A stretch of 17,367 bases of DNA from an uncultured Oscillospiraceae bacterium. Its GTDB lineage: Bacteria > Bacillota > Clostridia > Oscillospirales > Ruminococcaceae. A program made the position numbers and the translations under genes. This document shows, piece after piece, positions 6,272 through 13,965 of the stretch. Each line of letters begins with the position of its first letter. The first letter of the stretch is position 1. Location: NCBI GenBank assembly GCA_934454435.1, contig CAKSGA010000047.1, positions 1-17,367 of the forward strand, in the 5' to 3' direction. The notes beneath the pieces are model-generated. The model did no database searches. It saw only the letters and a program-made list of their open reading frames with translations, and was not told the origin of the DNA.

Positions 6272-8791
6272 TTAAACCTTGACTTTCTTTGTGAGCTTTG
6301 TGGACTCCTTGTACGGCTTGAACAGCATATATACAAGGGCAACCAGGAATGCCACGGCGAATACAAGGCTAATGATGTTGCAAACCGCTCCGCTGCCGGC
6401 GGTCATCAGTCTGCCGGTGAAGAGGTTGCCGAGCTGGTTTACGATAAGTGCGATCACATAGGCGAAGCCGCACTCATAGCCGATAGCGAACCAGAACCAC
6501 TTAGTGTTGTTCATCTCACGCTTGATAGCGCCCATTGCTGCGAAGCAGGGTGCGCACAGCAGGTTGAATATCAGGAACGACATGCCGCTGATGCCCGTAA
6601 ATGCCGCAGCCATAGTGCCGTAAACGTCGCCGGAACCACCATAGAGCACGCCCAGCGTACCAACGATGTTCTCCTTGGCAACAAGGCCTGTGATAGCTGC
6701 AACGGTTGCCTGCCAGTTGCCCCAGCCAAGAGGAGCGAAGATCCAGCAGATCGCATTACCGATAGCAGCAAGTATTGAGTACTCCATCTGATCCTCAGAG
6801 AGCATCTGGAACGTACCCTCATAAACACCGAAGTAAGAGGTGAACCATACGAAGATCGTAGACAGTGTGATAATGGTACCTGCCTTCTTGATGAAGGACC
6901 AGCCACGCTCCCACATGGAACGAAGAACGTTGCCGACTGTAGGAAGGTGATATGCAGGCAGCTCCATTACGAACGGAGCAGGATCGCCGGCGAACATCTT
7001 TGTCTTTTTCAGTATGATACCGGAAACGATGATCGCTGCGATACCGATGAAGTAGGCGCCGGTGGAAACCCAGGGAGAGTTATGGAATATAGCGCCTGCG
7101 ATCATGGATATGAACGGTACCTTAGCGCCGCAGGGAATGAACGTGGTGGTCATTACGGTCATACGGCGGTCACGCTCGTTCTCGATGGTACGGGAAGCCA
7201 TTACACCGGGGATACCGCAGCCGGTACCGATAAGTATCGGAATGAAGGACTTACCGGAAAGGCCGAACTTCCTGAATACACGGTCAAGCACGAACGCAAC
7301 ACGTGCCATGTAGCCGCAGGCCTCAAGGAATGCCAGGAATATGAACAGTACCAGCATCTGCGGTACAAATCCGAGGACCGCACCAACACCGGCTACGATA
7401 CCATCAACGATAAGTCCCTGGAGCCAGTCAACGCAGTTGATGGACTCAAGGCCGTTGGTGATGAGCTCCGGCAGGGACGGAACGAACGGACCGTAATCAG
7501 CGGGGTCGGGCTCGTCAAAGCCGTTCTCTTTGAAGTAAGCAGCAGCGTCTGCATATGTCGTGCCGAGTACCTCGTCCTCATTAGCGTCAGCAGGGATCTC
7601 GGAAGCGTAAACGGTGATCTCGCTCTTTGCGAGGGTCTCTTCGTCCTCTACCTCGTAGGGAACGGAAACCACAGCAGGAGTTCCGGCTTCGATCTCTGCA
7701 AGTGCGGCGTCAGCGTCGAAATCCTCTGCTTCAGTGTCGATTTCAACGCCGAATGCGTCCAGTGCGCTCATTGCATCACTGTACTCTCCGGAAGCCTCGT
7801 CATATGCGCCTCTGCCTATGCCAAGAAGGTACCAGCCGTCGCCGAACACGCCGTCATTTACCCAGCCAGTGGCATTTGCGCCGACCGTTACCATGGAAAC
7901 ATAGTAAACCAGCCACATTACCACTGCGAATATCGGAAGTCCCAGCCAGCGGTTGGTAACGATCTTATCGATCTTATCGGATACCGTCAGGCCGCCCTTG
8001 TTCTTCCTGGTCAGGCAGCCCTTGATGATGGTGGATATGTAAACGTAACGCTCATTGGTGATGATGGACTCTGCATCGTCGTCAAGCTCAGCTTCTGCTG
8101 CCTTGATGTCGTTCTCGATGTGTTCCATCTTGTCAGCAGGTATCTTCATCATATCGAGCACCTTTTCATCACGCTCGAATATCTTGATGGCGTACCAGCG
8201 CTGCTGAGCCTCGGGCAGATCGTGGAGAGCCGCTTCCTCAATATGGGCTATGGCATGCTCTACAACACCGCTGAAGGTGTGCTGCGGGATCATCTTTTCC
8301 TTTGCCTCTGCTGCCTTTATGGCTTTGTCAGCTGCCTCGGTGATACCTGTTCCCTTCAGTGCGGAGATCTCGCATACCTCACAGCCAAGCTCCCTGGAAA
8401 GCTGCTCGGTGTTGATCTTGTCGCCGTTCTTCTTTACGACGTCCATCATATTTACCGCAGCTACCACCGGAATACCCAGCTCAACCAGCTGTGTGGTGAG
8501 GTAGAGGTTACGCTCCAGGTTGGTGCCGTCGATGATGTTCAGTATCGCATCAGGACGCTCACCGACCAGGTAATTTCTTGCCACTACCTCTTCCAGTGTG
8601 TAGGGTGAAAGGGAGTAGATACCCGGCAGGTCCGTGATGATAACGTCCTTTCTGCCCTTGTACTTACCTTCCTTTTTCTCAACGGTTACTCCGGGCCAGT
8701 TGCCTACGAACTGGTTGGAACCCGTCAGCGCATTGAAAAGCGTTGTCTTACCACAGTTCGGGTTGCCTGCGAGCGCTATTCTTATGTCCAT
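6272..8791 (-). CDS. feoB: FeoB, ferrous iron transport GTPase with an acidic insertion
   Basis: An 839-residue membrane protein. The N-terminal G domain has G1 GNPNCGKT (9-16), G3 DLPG (54-57), G4 NMMD (114-117) and G5 SAL (143-145), followed by the helical spacer domain (about 170-260). The membrane part starts near residue 283 and carries two conserved gate motifs, GCGIPGVMASRT (524-535) and PCGAKVPF (553-560). FeoB imports Fe(II), with nucleotide hydrolysis in the G domain. Between the first membrane helix (283-304) and the next (about 457-490) there is a stretch of about 105 residues (327-432) rich in Asp, Glu and Ala, which most FeoB proteins I know lack or have much shorter; topology would place it outside the membrane. 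AGAGGAG precedes the ATG, 17 bp after feoA. Confidence 0.97.
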   Translation of the reverse strand: MDIRIALAGNPNCGKTTLFNALTGSNQFVGNWPGVTVEKKEGKYKGRKDVIITDLPGIYSLSPYTLEEVVARNYLVGERPDAILNIIDGTNLERNLYLTTQLVELGIPVVAAVNMMDVVKKNGDKINTEQLSRELGCEVCEISALKGTGITEAADKAIKAAEAKEKMIPQHTFSGVVEHAIAHIEEAALHDLPEAQQRWYAIKIFERDEKVLDMMKIPADKMEHIENDIKAAEAELDDDAESIITNERYVYISTIIKGCLTRKNKGGLTVSDKIDKIVTNRWLGLPIFAVVMWLVYYVSMVTVGANATGWVNDGVFGDGWYLLGIGRGAYDEASGEYSDAMSALDAFGVEIDTEAEDFDADAALAEIEAGTPAVVSVPYEVEDEETLAKSEITVYASEIPADANEDEVLGTTYADAAAYFKENGFDEPDPADYGPFVPSLPELITNGLESINCVDWLQGLIVDGIVAGVGAVLGFVPQMLVLFIFLAFLEACGYMARVAFVLDRVFRKFGLSGKSFIPILIGTGCGIPGVMASRTIENERDRRMTVMTTTFIPCGAKVPFISMIAGAIFHNSPWVSTGAYFIGIAAIIVSGIILKKTKMFAGDPAPFVMELPAYHLPTVGNVLRSMWERGWSFIKKAGTIITLSTIFVWFTSYFGVYEGTFQMLSEDQMEYSILAAIGNAICWIFAPLGWGNWQATVAAITGLVAKENIVGTLGVLYGGSGDVYGTMAAAFTGISGMSFLIFNLLCAPCFAAMGAIKREMNNTKWFWFAIGYECGFAYVIALIVNQLGNLFTGRLMTAGSGAVCNIISLVFAVAFLVALVYMLFKPYKESTKLTKKVKV

Positions 8792-8808
8792 TGTGACTAT
8801 CTCCTCTC

Positions 8809-9027
8809 TTAAATTTCGATCATTTCAGCGTCTGCCTTACGCAGCGACAGTTCGTAACCCCTTACCGTCACTTCGATCGGGTCGCCCAGCGGCGCTACCT
8901 TGCGGATATAGACCTCTGTGCCCCTGGTAAGGCCCATGTCCATGATCCTGCGCTTTACTGCGCCCTCGCCGGTGATCTTCTTTACAGTGACTGTTTCACC
9001 GATCTTCGCTTCCTTCAAAGTTGCCAT
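8809..9027 (-). CDS. feoA: FeoA (second copy), FeoB partner
   Basis: A 72-residue SH3-like protein with TLKEAKIGETVTVKKITGEG, the family core RRIMDMGLTRGTEVYIRKVAPLGDP, and ELSLRKADAEMIEI at the end. FeoA is a small cytoplasmic protein that binds FeoB and is needed for iron uptake. AAAGGAGG lies before the ATG. It is 17 bp from feoB and 29 bp after the first feoA-like gene. Two feoA genes ahead of feoB are common in Clostridia; this copy is the closer to classical FeoA because it keeps the RR..DMGL.RG motif. Confidence 0.95.
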   Translation of the reverse strand: MATLKEAKIGETVTVKKITGEGAVKRRIMDMGLTRGTEVYIRKVAPLGDPIEVTVRGYELSLRKADAEMIEI

Positions 9028-9056
9028 GTTTATTCCTCCTTTTGGATATTATATAT

Positions 9057-9269
9057 TCAGACCATTATCTTGGCTGCCATTTCCTTTGAAACAGCTACCC
9101 GGGACTCCTTGACATTCACAATGACGTTTCCGGATATCTCGCTTACAACGGTGACTTCTCCCCCGGGTACGAACCCCAGGCTCTCAAGGAACTTCCTGGT
9201 TTCCGGGCTGCCACCGACTTTCTTTATCATATTCTCCTCGCCTACCGTGGCCAGTGTGAGCGGCATCAT
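9057..9269 (-). CDS. FeoA-family protein (first copy)
   Basis: A 70-residue FeoA-like SH3 domain: MMPLTLATVGEENMIKKVGG, then TRKFLESLGFVPGGEVTVVSEISGNVIVNVKESRVAVSKEMAAKIMV. The LESLGFVPGGEVTVV segment matches the family core. GGAGGG six bases before the first of two adjacent ATGs supports the start. It is the first gene of the feo operon and lies just downstream of two candidate operator palindromes. It differs enough from the second FeoA to suggest division of labour, for instance one binding FeoB and the other regulating it, but this is not shown by the sequence. Confidence 0.92.
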   Translation of the reverse strand: MMPLTLATVGEENMIKKVGGSPETRKFLESLGFVPGGEVTVVSEISGNVIVNVKESRVAVSKEMAAKIMV

Positions 9270-9288
9270 ATCTATCCCTCCAGTTTAT

Positions 9289-9304
9289 ATTAGCTTGGAC
9301 TAAT
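9289..9304. promoter_or_regulatory. Operator-like palindrome ATTAG-N6-CTAAT in the feo leader
   Basis: ATTAGCTTGGACTAAT, perfect 5-bp arms. It lies within the feo leader, 20 bp before the first feoA-like gene. It overlaps a second inverted repeat, TTGGAC (9295-9300) with GTCCAA (9310-9315). Confidence 0.5.
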
Positions 9305-9322
9305 ACAATGTCCAAATAAAAA

Positions 9323-9338
9323 GTTAGATTTTTCTAAC
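9323..9338. promoter_or_regulatory. Operator-like palindrome GTTAG-N6-CTAAC at the feo transcription start
   Basis: GTTAGATTTTTCTAAC, perfect 6-bp arms (GTTAGA/TCTAAC). It covers about +2 to +17 of the predicted feo transcript, where a bound repressor would block transcription. TTAG/CTAA arms recall sites of DtxR-family iron and manganese regulators, although the 6-base spacing is not the textbook DtxR box. Confidence 0.55.
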
Positions 9339-9346
9339 CCGGTTAT

Positions 9347-9376
9347 ATGATACTACTTTGTCACGGTAACTGTCAA
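9347..9376 (-). promoter_or_regulatory. SigA promoter of the feo operon
   Basis: On the minus strand TTGACA (9371-9376) and TATCAT (9347-9352), spacer 18 bp. Predicted start near 9340, immediately followed by two TTAG-N6-CTAA palindromes. Confidence 0.7.
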
Positions 9377-9560
9377 GCAGATTTTCCACAAAAAACGGAA
9401 CTTTCAAGTTTTTTGTGACTAACGCAGTTAGATGAGACAAACTCAACTGCATTTTTTGTGTGAATTGAACAAAGCCGCTATTCCACGGCATTCATTTTAT
9501 ACCAAAGCAACAAGCACACAGTTAAAGCAGATCTGCGCCAGTTCAGCTTAACGGCGAAAA
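9377..9560. other. Non-coding stretch upstream of the feo promoter
   Basis: The roughly 340 bases between the first feoA-like gene and the PBP gene hold the feo leader, promoter and palindromes, this stretch, and the PBP terminator. Here I see an everted pair of the same half-sites, CTAAC-GCA-GTTAG (9419-9431). A plus-strand hairpin (GCAGTT...AACTGC, 9424-9450) is followed by ATTTTTTG. A weak minus-strand TATAAA lies near 9515. No gene is apparent. Confidence 0.3.
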
Positions 9561-9597
9561 CACAACAAAAACGGGCTGCAACTGAGTGCAACCCGTT
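9561..9597 (-). terminator. Intrinsic terminator of the class A PBP gene
   Basis: Minus strand, shortly after the stop codon: an 11-bp stem (AACGGGTTGCA with TGCAGCCCGTT, one T-G wobble), 6-base loop, then TTTGTTGTG. Confidence 0.82.
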
Positions 9598-9608
9598 CTG
9601 TTGTTCTG

Positions 9609-11909
9609 TCAGTCAGGATTTTCCGCCCTGATCTGTGCCCTTATCGTCTTATGATCGCCGTTGCAGTACGCCGGGAGGTTATCCTTACGGTAATAGCCTA
9701 TCTCGGTGGACTCACACTTGTTAGTCGCAAGAAGTCCCGTCATGGTGCAGTAGGGCTTCTCGACCGTAGAAGCGTCAGGCGTGAACTTGAGTACCTGTGA
9801 GGTGTCCTGGATATCCTTCATGACTTCCTTCCAGACCGCCGCAACAGCCTTCCAGCCATCGCCGCCGCCTATCTCACGGCTGTCGTCATAGCCTATCCAC
9901 AGACCGCCTACGTAGTCCGGAGTAAGTCCCATGAACAGAAGGTCAGTACCGGCATTTGACGTACCGGTCTTACCGATTACCTCGACATTATCAAGTATAG
10001 CATAATGACCCGTACCGGTGCCTCCGTTTACGACCTTATAGATCATACGGTTGGTTATCCATGCGGTATCGCTGTCCACTGCCTGGTTGCCGAAGAAGTC
10101 CTGTTCAAGTATCACGTTGCCCTTGCTGTCCTCGACCTTGCTGTAGAACATCGGACGATAGTAAATGCCGCCGTTGCCGAATATCTGGTATGCGCCTGCG
10201 ACTTCCACCAGCTTAGCGCCGTAGGTCAGCGCACCAAGCGACAGAGGAGAAAGTGCGATATCCTGCTCCACAAGCGTAGTGAAGCCCAGCATCTGGGTGA
10301 GCTGGTTGTACATCGCCTTGGTAGTGTTCATTCTGCCGACCCTTACCGCAAGGGTATTCAGCGACTGCTGAACGCCGTACCATGCCGGACGGAGCGTACC
10401 ATCGCCGATAACATGACCATAGTTTTCAGGCCAGTACTGCGGCTCGTCCTCGGTGCCGATATTGATCTGTGCATCCGGGATATAGCTCGAATAGGTTATG
10501 AGGTTCTTCTGGATAGCCAGAGAATAGGTAGATATCGGCTTCATCGTGGAACCCGGGGATCTGGTAGCCTGGGTAGCACGGTTGAACGTGCCGTCACCCG
10601 GTTTCTCGCCGAGTCCGCCGACTACCGCCTGCACCGTTCCGGTGTAGTCCAGCACTATGAACGCCGACTGGATCAGGTCCTTCTCCGGAGCGCTCGCATC
10701 ATAGTAGGAGAGCACTGTGTAGGGGTCCCTGTACTTCTCCTCCAGTATCTTCTGGAGCTTCATATTCTCGTTGATGTAGATCTTGTAGCCGCCGTTGTAC
10801 AGCTCATTCTTCGCAGAGGTGTAGGTTATGCCCTTGAGGTCTGCATAGTCGGTTATCACCTGGTCGATGGCGGCGTCAACGTACCAGTCCTGGGTGACCT
10901 TATAGTCGCCGTTCCACTTGTACGCCTCATATCCGGCGGACTGCGTGGTGTCGTCCTCAGTGGTATCGCTGCTGTCGTCAGAAACCAGCGTGCGCTCGTC
11001 TATATAGCCGTAATCGTCACCGTAGACAGGCTTCGCAAAATGCACCTGAATGCGGTTGTAACGGTAATCCTCGTATTCCTTGGTAGAGATCATACCCTGT
11101 TCGTACATACAGCGCAGGGAATAGTTCTGCTGCTGCTTGCTGCGTGCAAGGTCAAAGTACGGCGACATCTTGCCGGGGTTACGTATCATTCCGGCGAGGA
11201 CTGCGGCTTCGCCGATATTGAGTTCTGAAGCGTCCTTGCCGAAGTAATACTGGGACGCAGCGCCGACACCGTACACCATTCCGCCGAACCAGATCTGATT
11301 AAGGTAGCTCTCAATAATATCTATCTTGGTGTACTTCTCCTCCAGGCTGAGGGCACGGAAGATCTCACGCAGCTTTCGCTCCCAGCTTACCTCGTTATCG
11401 CCGGTGAGGTTCTTGATCAGCTGCTGGGTTATAGTGGAACCGCCGCCGCCGTCGCCGTTCGAGAAGAATGCGCCTGCGGTACGGTACCAGTCAACGCCCT
11501 TGTGGGTGTAGAAACGCTTGTCCTCGGAAGCGATAACAGCGTCAACGATATACGGGGAAATATCCTCGTAATCCAGCCAGACACGGTTTTCCTCCGCCGC
11601 AAGGCGCTTGATCTCCACCAGTTCGTTATTCTCGTCATAGCCGTAAATGAAACTGGTATACTTCATCTCGATATTGCGGAGATTTGCATCGTAGCTGTTG
11701 TCTGCGAAATCCAGCACGTAGACCGCAAGTACAGTCGCCACTATACACACCATGATGACCAGTATCAGCAGCATTGCAGAGAATGTCGTCCCGACGATGG
11801 TCATTGCGTGTCCGAGATTTTTCAGAGCCTTGCTCTTCTTTTTCTTTCCGGAGGGCTTCTTCGGCTGCTCCTCCCTGATCTTGATGTATTTTATCTTTTT
11901 CTTGTCCAT
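9609..11909 (-). CDS. Class A (bifunctional) penicillin-binding protein
   Basis: The ATG at 11909 is chosen for its AAAGGTGA ribosome-binding site; it gives 766 residues (an upstream ATG at 11987 would add 26 unconvincing residues). A Lys-rich cytoplasmic tail (1-33) is followed by one membrane anchor (about 36-66). The GT51 glycosyltransferase has EDKRFYTHKGVD (catalytic Glu129), GGSTITQQLIKN (156-167) and REIFRALSLEEKY (181-193). The transpeptidase has SxxK as STMK (454-457), SxN as SLN (516-518) and KTG (647-649). The enzyme polymerises lipid II and crosslinks the strands outside the membrane. The insert around 290-350 is acidic and Ser/Thr-rich. The tail carries Cys721, Cys732 and Cys749, which could form a disulfide. 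It is monocistronic. I call it PBP1a-like without choosing among ponA, pbpC and mrcA. Confidence 0.95.
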   Translation of the reverse strand: MDKKKIKYIKIREEQPKKPSGKKKKSKALKNLGHAMTIVGTTFSAMLLILVIMVCIVATVLAVYVLDFADNSYDANLRNIEMKYTSFIYGYDENNELVEIKRLAAEENRVWLDYEDISPYIVDAVIASEDKRFYTHKGVDWYRTAGAFFSNGDGGGGSTITQQLIKNLTGDNEVSWERKLREIFRALSLEEKYTKIDIIESYLNQIWFGGMVYGVGAASQYYFGKDASELNIGEAAVLAGMIRNPGKMSPYFDLARSKQQQNYSLRCMYEQGMISTKEYEDYRYNRIQVHFAKPVYGDDYGYIDERTLVSDDSSDTTEDDTTQSAGYEAYKWNGDYKVTQDWYVDAAIDQVITDYADLKGITYTSAKNELYNGGYKIYINENMKLQKILEEKYRDPYTVLSYYDASAPEKDLIQSAFIVLDYTGTVQAVVGGLGEKPGDGTFNRATQATRSPGSTMKPISTYSLAIQKNLITYSSYIPDAQINIGTEDEPQYWPENYGHVIGDGTLRPAWYGVQQSLNTLAVRVGRMNTTKAMYNQLTQMLGFTTLVEQDIALSPLSLGALTYGAKLVEVAGAYQIFGNGGIYYRPMFYSKVEDSKGNVILEQDFFGNQAVDSDTAWITNRMIYKVVNGGTGTGHYAILDNVEVIGKTGTSNAGTDLLFMGLTPDYVGGLWIGYDDSREIGGGDGWKAVAAVWKEVMKDIQDTSQVLKFTPDASTVEKPYCTMTGLLATNKCESTEIGYYRKDNLPAYCNGDHKTIRAQIRAENPD

Positions 11910-11974
11910 TCTTTGTTCACCTTTGTGCCGCCAGCGGACGGCATTGGCTGTCAGGTTTACCGGATAGCTTACCT

Positions 11975-11991
11975 GTACATTTTGCATGTAC
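11975..11991. promoter_or_regulatory. Inverted repeat at the PBP transcription start
   Basis: GTACATTTTGCATGTAC, perfect 6-bp arms and a 5-base centre, at about +1 to +17 of the predicted PBP transcript. It could be a repressor operator or a 5' hairpin; no match to a named regulator is claimed. Confidence 0.4.
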
Positions 11992-11997
11992 TTTTTT

Positions 11998-12026
11998 ATT
12001 ATAGCATATTTTTATCAGAATGTTAA
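11998..12026 (-). promoter_or_regulatory. SigA promoter of the class A PBP gene
   Basis: Minus strand TTAACA (12021-12026) and TATAAT (11998-12003), spacer 17 bp ending ATGC, an extended -10 (TGCTATAAT). The leader to the start codon is about 80 nt. Confidence 0.75.
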
Positions 12027-12071
12027 TACTTTTTTTGAAATTTTCATCTTTGAGAAGAATTTTTCCACTAA

Positions 12072-12102
12072 AATACAAAAACAGGGCGAAAAAACGCCCT
12101 GT
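12072..12102 (-). terminator. Intrinsic terminator of the sufC/sufB-like operon
   Basis: Minus strand, 11 bases past the stop codon: a perfect 8-bp stem ACAGGGCG with CGCCCTGT, a T6 loop, then TTTTGTATTTT. Confidence 0.9.
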
Positions 12103-12113
12103 CAAGTATTATT

Positions 12114-13061
12114 TCACTTAAGGAACCCCTCAATGATCTTCTCCTCGGCTTCCTCACGGGTAAGACCCAGGGAGCACAGCTTCAGTATCTGCTCTCCGGC
12201 TATCTTTCCTATCGCCGCCTCATGAATGAGCGCAGCGTCAACGTTTGCGGCGTTGAGCGCAGGCTGGGCGTCCACCCTGCCGTTCTCGGCAAGGATAGCG
12301 TCGCACGCCGAATGCCCCGTGCAGCGGCTGTTGCCCTCTATCACCGAATAAAACGCCTGATGCGAGTTTCCACGGGCCACTGACCTCGACACAAGATCCG
12401 CACCGCAGTCCTCGCCGTTGAGCTCTACCCTGAACTTTGTCACTGCGTCCTCGTCACCGTCAGTCATGATACGCTCCCTGACGACTATCTTCGCACCCTT
12501 GTCCAGCACGGCAGAGGTGTTACGGGTCGTTCTGTCCACGCCACGAAGCTGCACCGTGTCCATCTCAAGGTAGGAATCCTCCTTGAGATATGCGTCAGTC
12601 ACCGGGTCTATCCTGCGCAGACCGGTGCCCTTGCCAGTACCGATGTGCTTCTCCTTGTACAGCACCCGGGCGCCTTTCTCCAGGAAAAAGCGGTGTATGC
12701 CGTTGTGCCGTGCCGTTTCGGAGCCGTCACTGTGGACTCCGCAGCCCGCTACTATCACCACGTCCGCTCCCTCGCCGATGAAAAAGTCATTGTACACCAG
12801 GTCGTCAACATCAGAATGGGTCACGCAGGCGGGAATATACACCGTTTCGCCCTTGGTCCCCGGCTTTACCCGGATATCTATGCCGGGCTTGTCCGCCTTT
12901 GAGGTTATCGTTATATTCTCAGAGGACTTCCTCCCGGCACACTGGCTGTCCTGACGAATATTGTACGCACCCTGGAAGCCGGTGGTACTGTCGTAGTCCG
13001 AAATGACCTTCAGCATTTCCTCAGTTATGCTGTTGAACTCTGCCTTGCTCATGTCGCTCAT
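12114..13061 (-). CDS. Short SufB/SufD-like Fe-S assembly scaffold (SmsB-like)
   Basis: A 315-residue protein, about two thirds of the length of SufB. It consists essentially of the beta-helix core and the C-terminal helical part. The C-terminal motifs are clearly those of SufB/SufD: CTGHSACDA (247-255), HEAAIGKI (280-287) and the closing LTREEAEEKIIEGF. A GCGVHS motif lies at 107-112. SufB with SufC forms the scaffold where [4Fe-4S] clusters are built; short SufB-like proteins paired with one SufC occur in many anaerobes and have been named SmsB. The Cys of E. coli SufB at the position between the CDA and HEA motifs appears absent, while the Cys of the CDA motif and the His/Glu of HEA remain. 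The ATGA overlap with the upstream gene suggests translational coupling. No SufD, SufS or SufU is adjacent. Confidence 0.88.
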   Translation of the reverse strand: MSDMSKAEFNSITEEMLKVISDYDSTTGFQGAYNIRQDSQCAGRKSSENITITSKADKPGIDIRVKPGTKGETVYIPACVTHSDVDDLVYNDFFIGEGADVVIVAGCGVHSDGSETARHNGIHRFFLEKGARVLYKEKHIGTGKGTGLRRIDPVTDAYLKEDSYLEMDTVQLRGVDRTTRNTSAVLDKGAKIVVRERIMTDGDEDAVTKFRVELNGEDCGADLVSRSVARGNSHQAFYSVIEGNSRCTGHSACDAILAENGRVDAQPALNAANVDAALIHEAAIGKIAGEQILKLCSLGLTREEAEEKIIEGFLK

Positions 13062-13798
13062 CTGCAGCCGCCTCCGTTCTGGGGTGCAGCCGCAGGACAG
13101 CGCCCCGAAAATTCGCCCTTGAGCAGCAGTGGAAGTATATCCTCACGCTTTCCGCTGGTACGTATCTTTCCGTCCGCCACAACGACTATCTCATCGGCAA
13201 TGGACAGAATACGCTCCTGGTGAGAGATTATCACCAGCGAACCGCTGGTACTGCTGCGGATATCCTCAAAGGTTTCTACAAGACGTGCGAAGCTCCACAG
13301 GTCGATACCCGCCTCGGGCTCGTCAAATACCGAGAGCTTTGCGCCCCGGGCAAGCACCGTAGCTATCTCTATGCGCTTGGCTTCGCCGCCGGAGAGCGCT
13401 GCGCTCATCTCACGGTCGATATACTCCTCGGCACACAGACCTACCTTGCCCAGAAGTCCGCACAGCTCTTCTGCGCCCAGCTTCCTGCCTGCGGAAAGCT
13501 CCAGCAGGTCACGCACGGTGAGCCCCTTGAACCTCACCGGCTGCTGAAACGCATACGCTATCCCCAGCTTCGCACGCCCGGTGATGTCCATGTCCGTAAT
13601 ATCAGTTCCGTCAAGGATTATCCTGCCTGACGTGGGCTTCTCCACGCCGGATATCAGCTTGGCGAGGGTCGTCTTTCCTCCGCCGTTGGGTCCTGTTATG
13701 ACTGTCAGTCTGCTGTCAAGTTTGCAGCTGACGCCGTTTATTATCGTATCGCCGCCCGGAAGTTTCCAGACCAGCTCCTGTAATTCCAGCAAATCCAT
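13058..13798 (-). CDS. SufC-like ABC ATPase of Fe-S cluster assembly (SmsC-like)
   Basis: A 246-residue ABC ATPase with Walker A GPNGGGKTT (36-44), Q-loop FQQP (84-87), signature LSGGEAKRIEIA (135-146), Walker B LSVFDEPEAGID (155-166) and H-loop His193. The FDEPEAGIDLW segment and the immediate SufB-like partner identify it as SufC-type rather than a transporter ATPase; no membrane protein is adjacent. ATP binding by the SufC dimer drives shape changes in the scaffold during cluster assembly. AAAGGAG precedes the ATG. The C-terminal tail is Cys-, Gly- and Pro-rich (GRCPAAAPQNGGGCR), longer than in classical SufC, and part of it is encoded by the same bases that form the ribosome-binding site of the next gene. 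Confidence 0.9.
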   Translation of the reverse strand: MDLLELQELVWKLPGGDTIINGVSCKLDSRLTVITGPNGGGKTTLAKLISGVEKPTSGRIILDGTDITDMDITGRAKLGIAYAFQQPVRFKGLTVRDLLELSAGRKLGAEELCGLLGKVGLCAEEYIDREMSAALSGGEAKRIEIATVLARGAKLSVFDEPEAGIDLWSFARLVETFEDIRSSTSGSLVIISHQERILSIADEIVVVADGKIRTSGKREDILPLLLKGEFSGRCPAAAPQNGGGCR

Positions 13799-13817
13799 CG
13801 CTCCTTTCGACCCTATT

Positions 13818-13846
13818 ATTGTACCACAACGGCGTCGTTATGTCAA
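13818..13846 (-). promoter_or_regulatory. SigA promoter of the sufC/sufB-like operon
   Basis: Minus strand TTGACA (13841-13846) and TACAAT (13818-13823), spacer 17 bp ending TTGTGG. It is back to back with the promoter of the acetyltransferase gene. No TTAG-N6-CTAA site is visible here. Confidence 0.82.
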
Positions 13847-13905
13847 TCAGAAATCATATTTTGCTTCAAAACGGGTAAATACAGTATTCTGACAGCCTTT
13901 CCGCA

Positions 13906-13934
13906 TTGACAAAACTATTCCTTTGTGGTACAAT
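13906..13934 (+). promoter_or_regulatory. SigA promoter of the GNAT gene
   Basis: TTGACA (13906-13911) and TACAAT (13929-13934), spacer 17 bp ending TTGTGG, the same pattern as the divergent sufC-like promoter. Confidence 0.82.
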
Positions 13935-13965
13935 TGACTTTGGAAAAAGAAAAGGGGTAATAAAT

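Noticed and set aside
6947..8608. A 553-codon plus-strand open frame opposite feoB.
   Set aside because: Antisense shadow of feoB without a ribosome-binding site or recognisable domain.
9424..9458. A plus-strand terminator-like hairpin upstream of the feo promoter.
   Set aside because: No plus-strand gene ends here and the stem is interrupted by a 4-base bulge; it may only reflect the GTTAG half-sites.
10005..11228. A 407-codon plus-strand open frame opposite the PBP gene.
   Set aside because: Antisense shadow of a gene with all class A PBP motifs.
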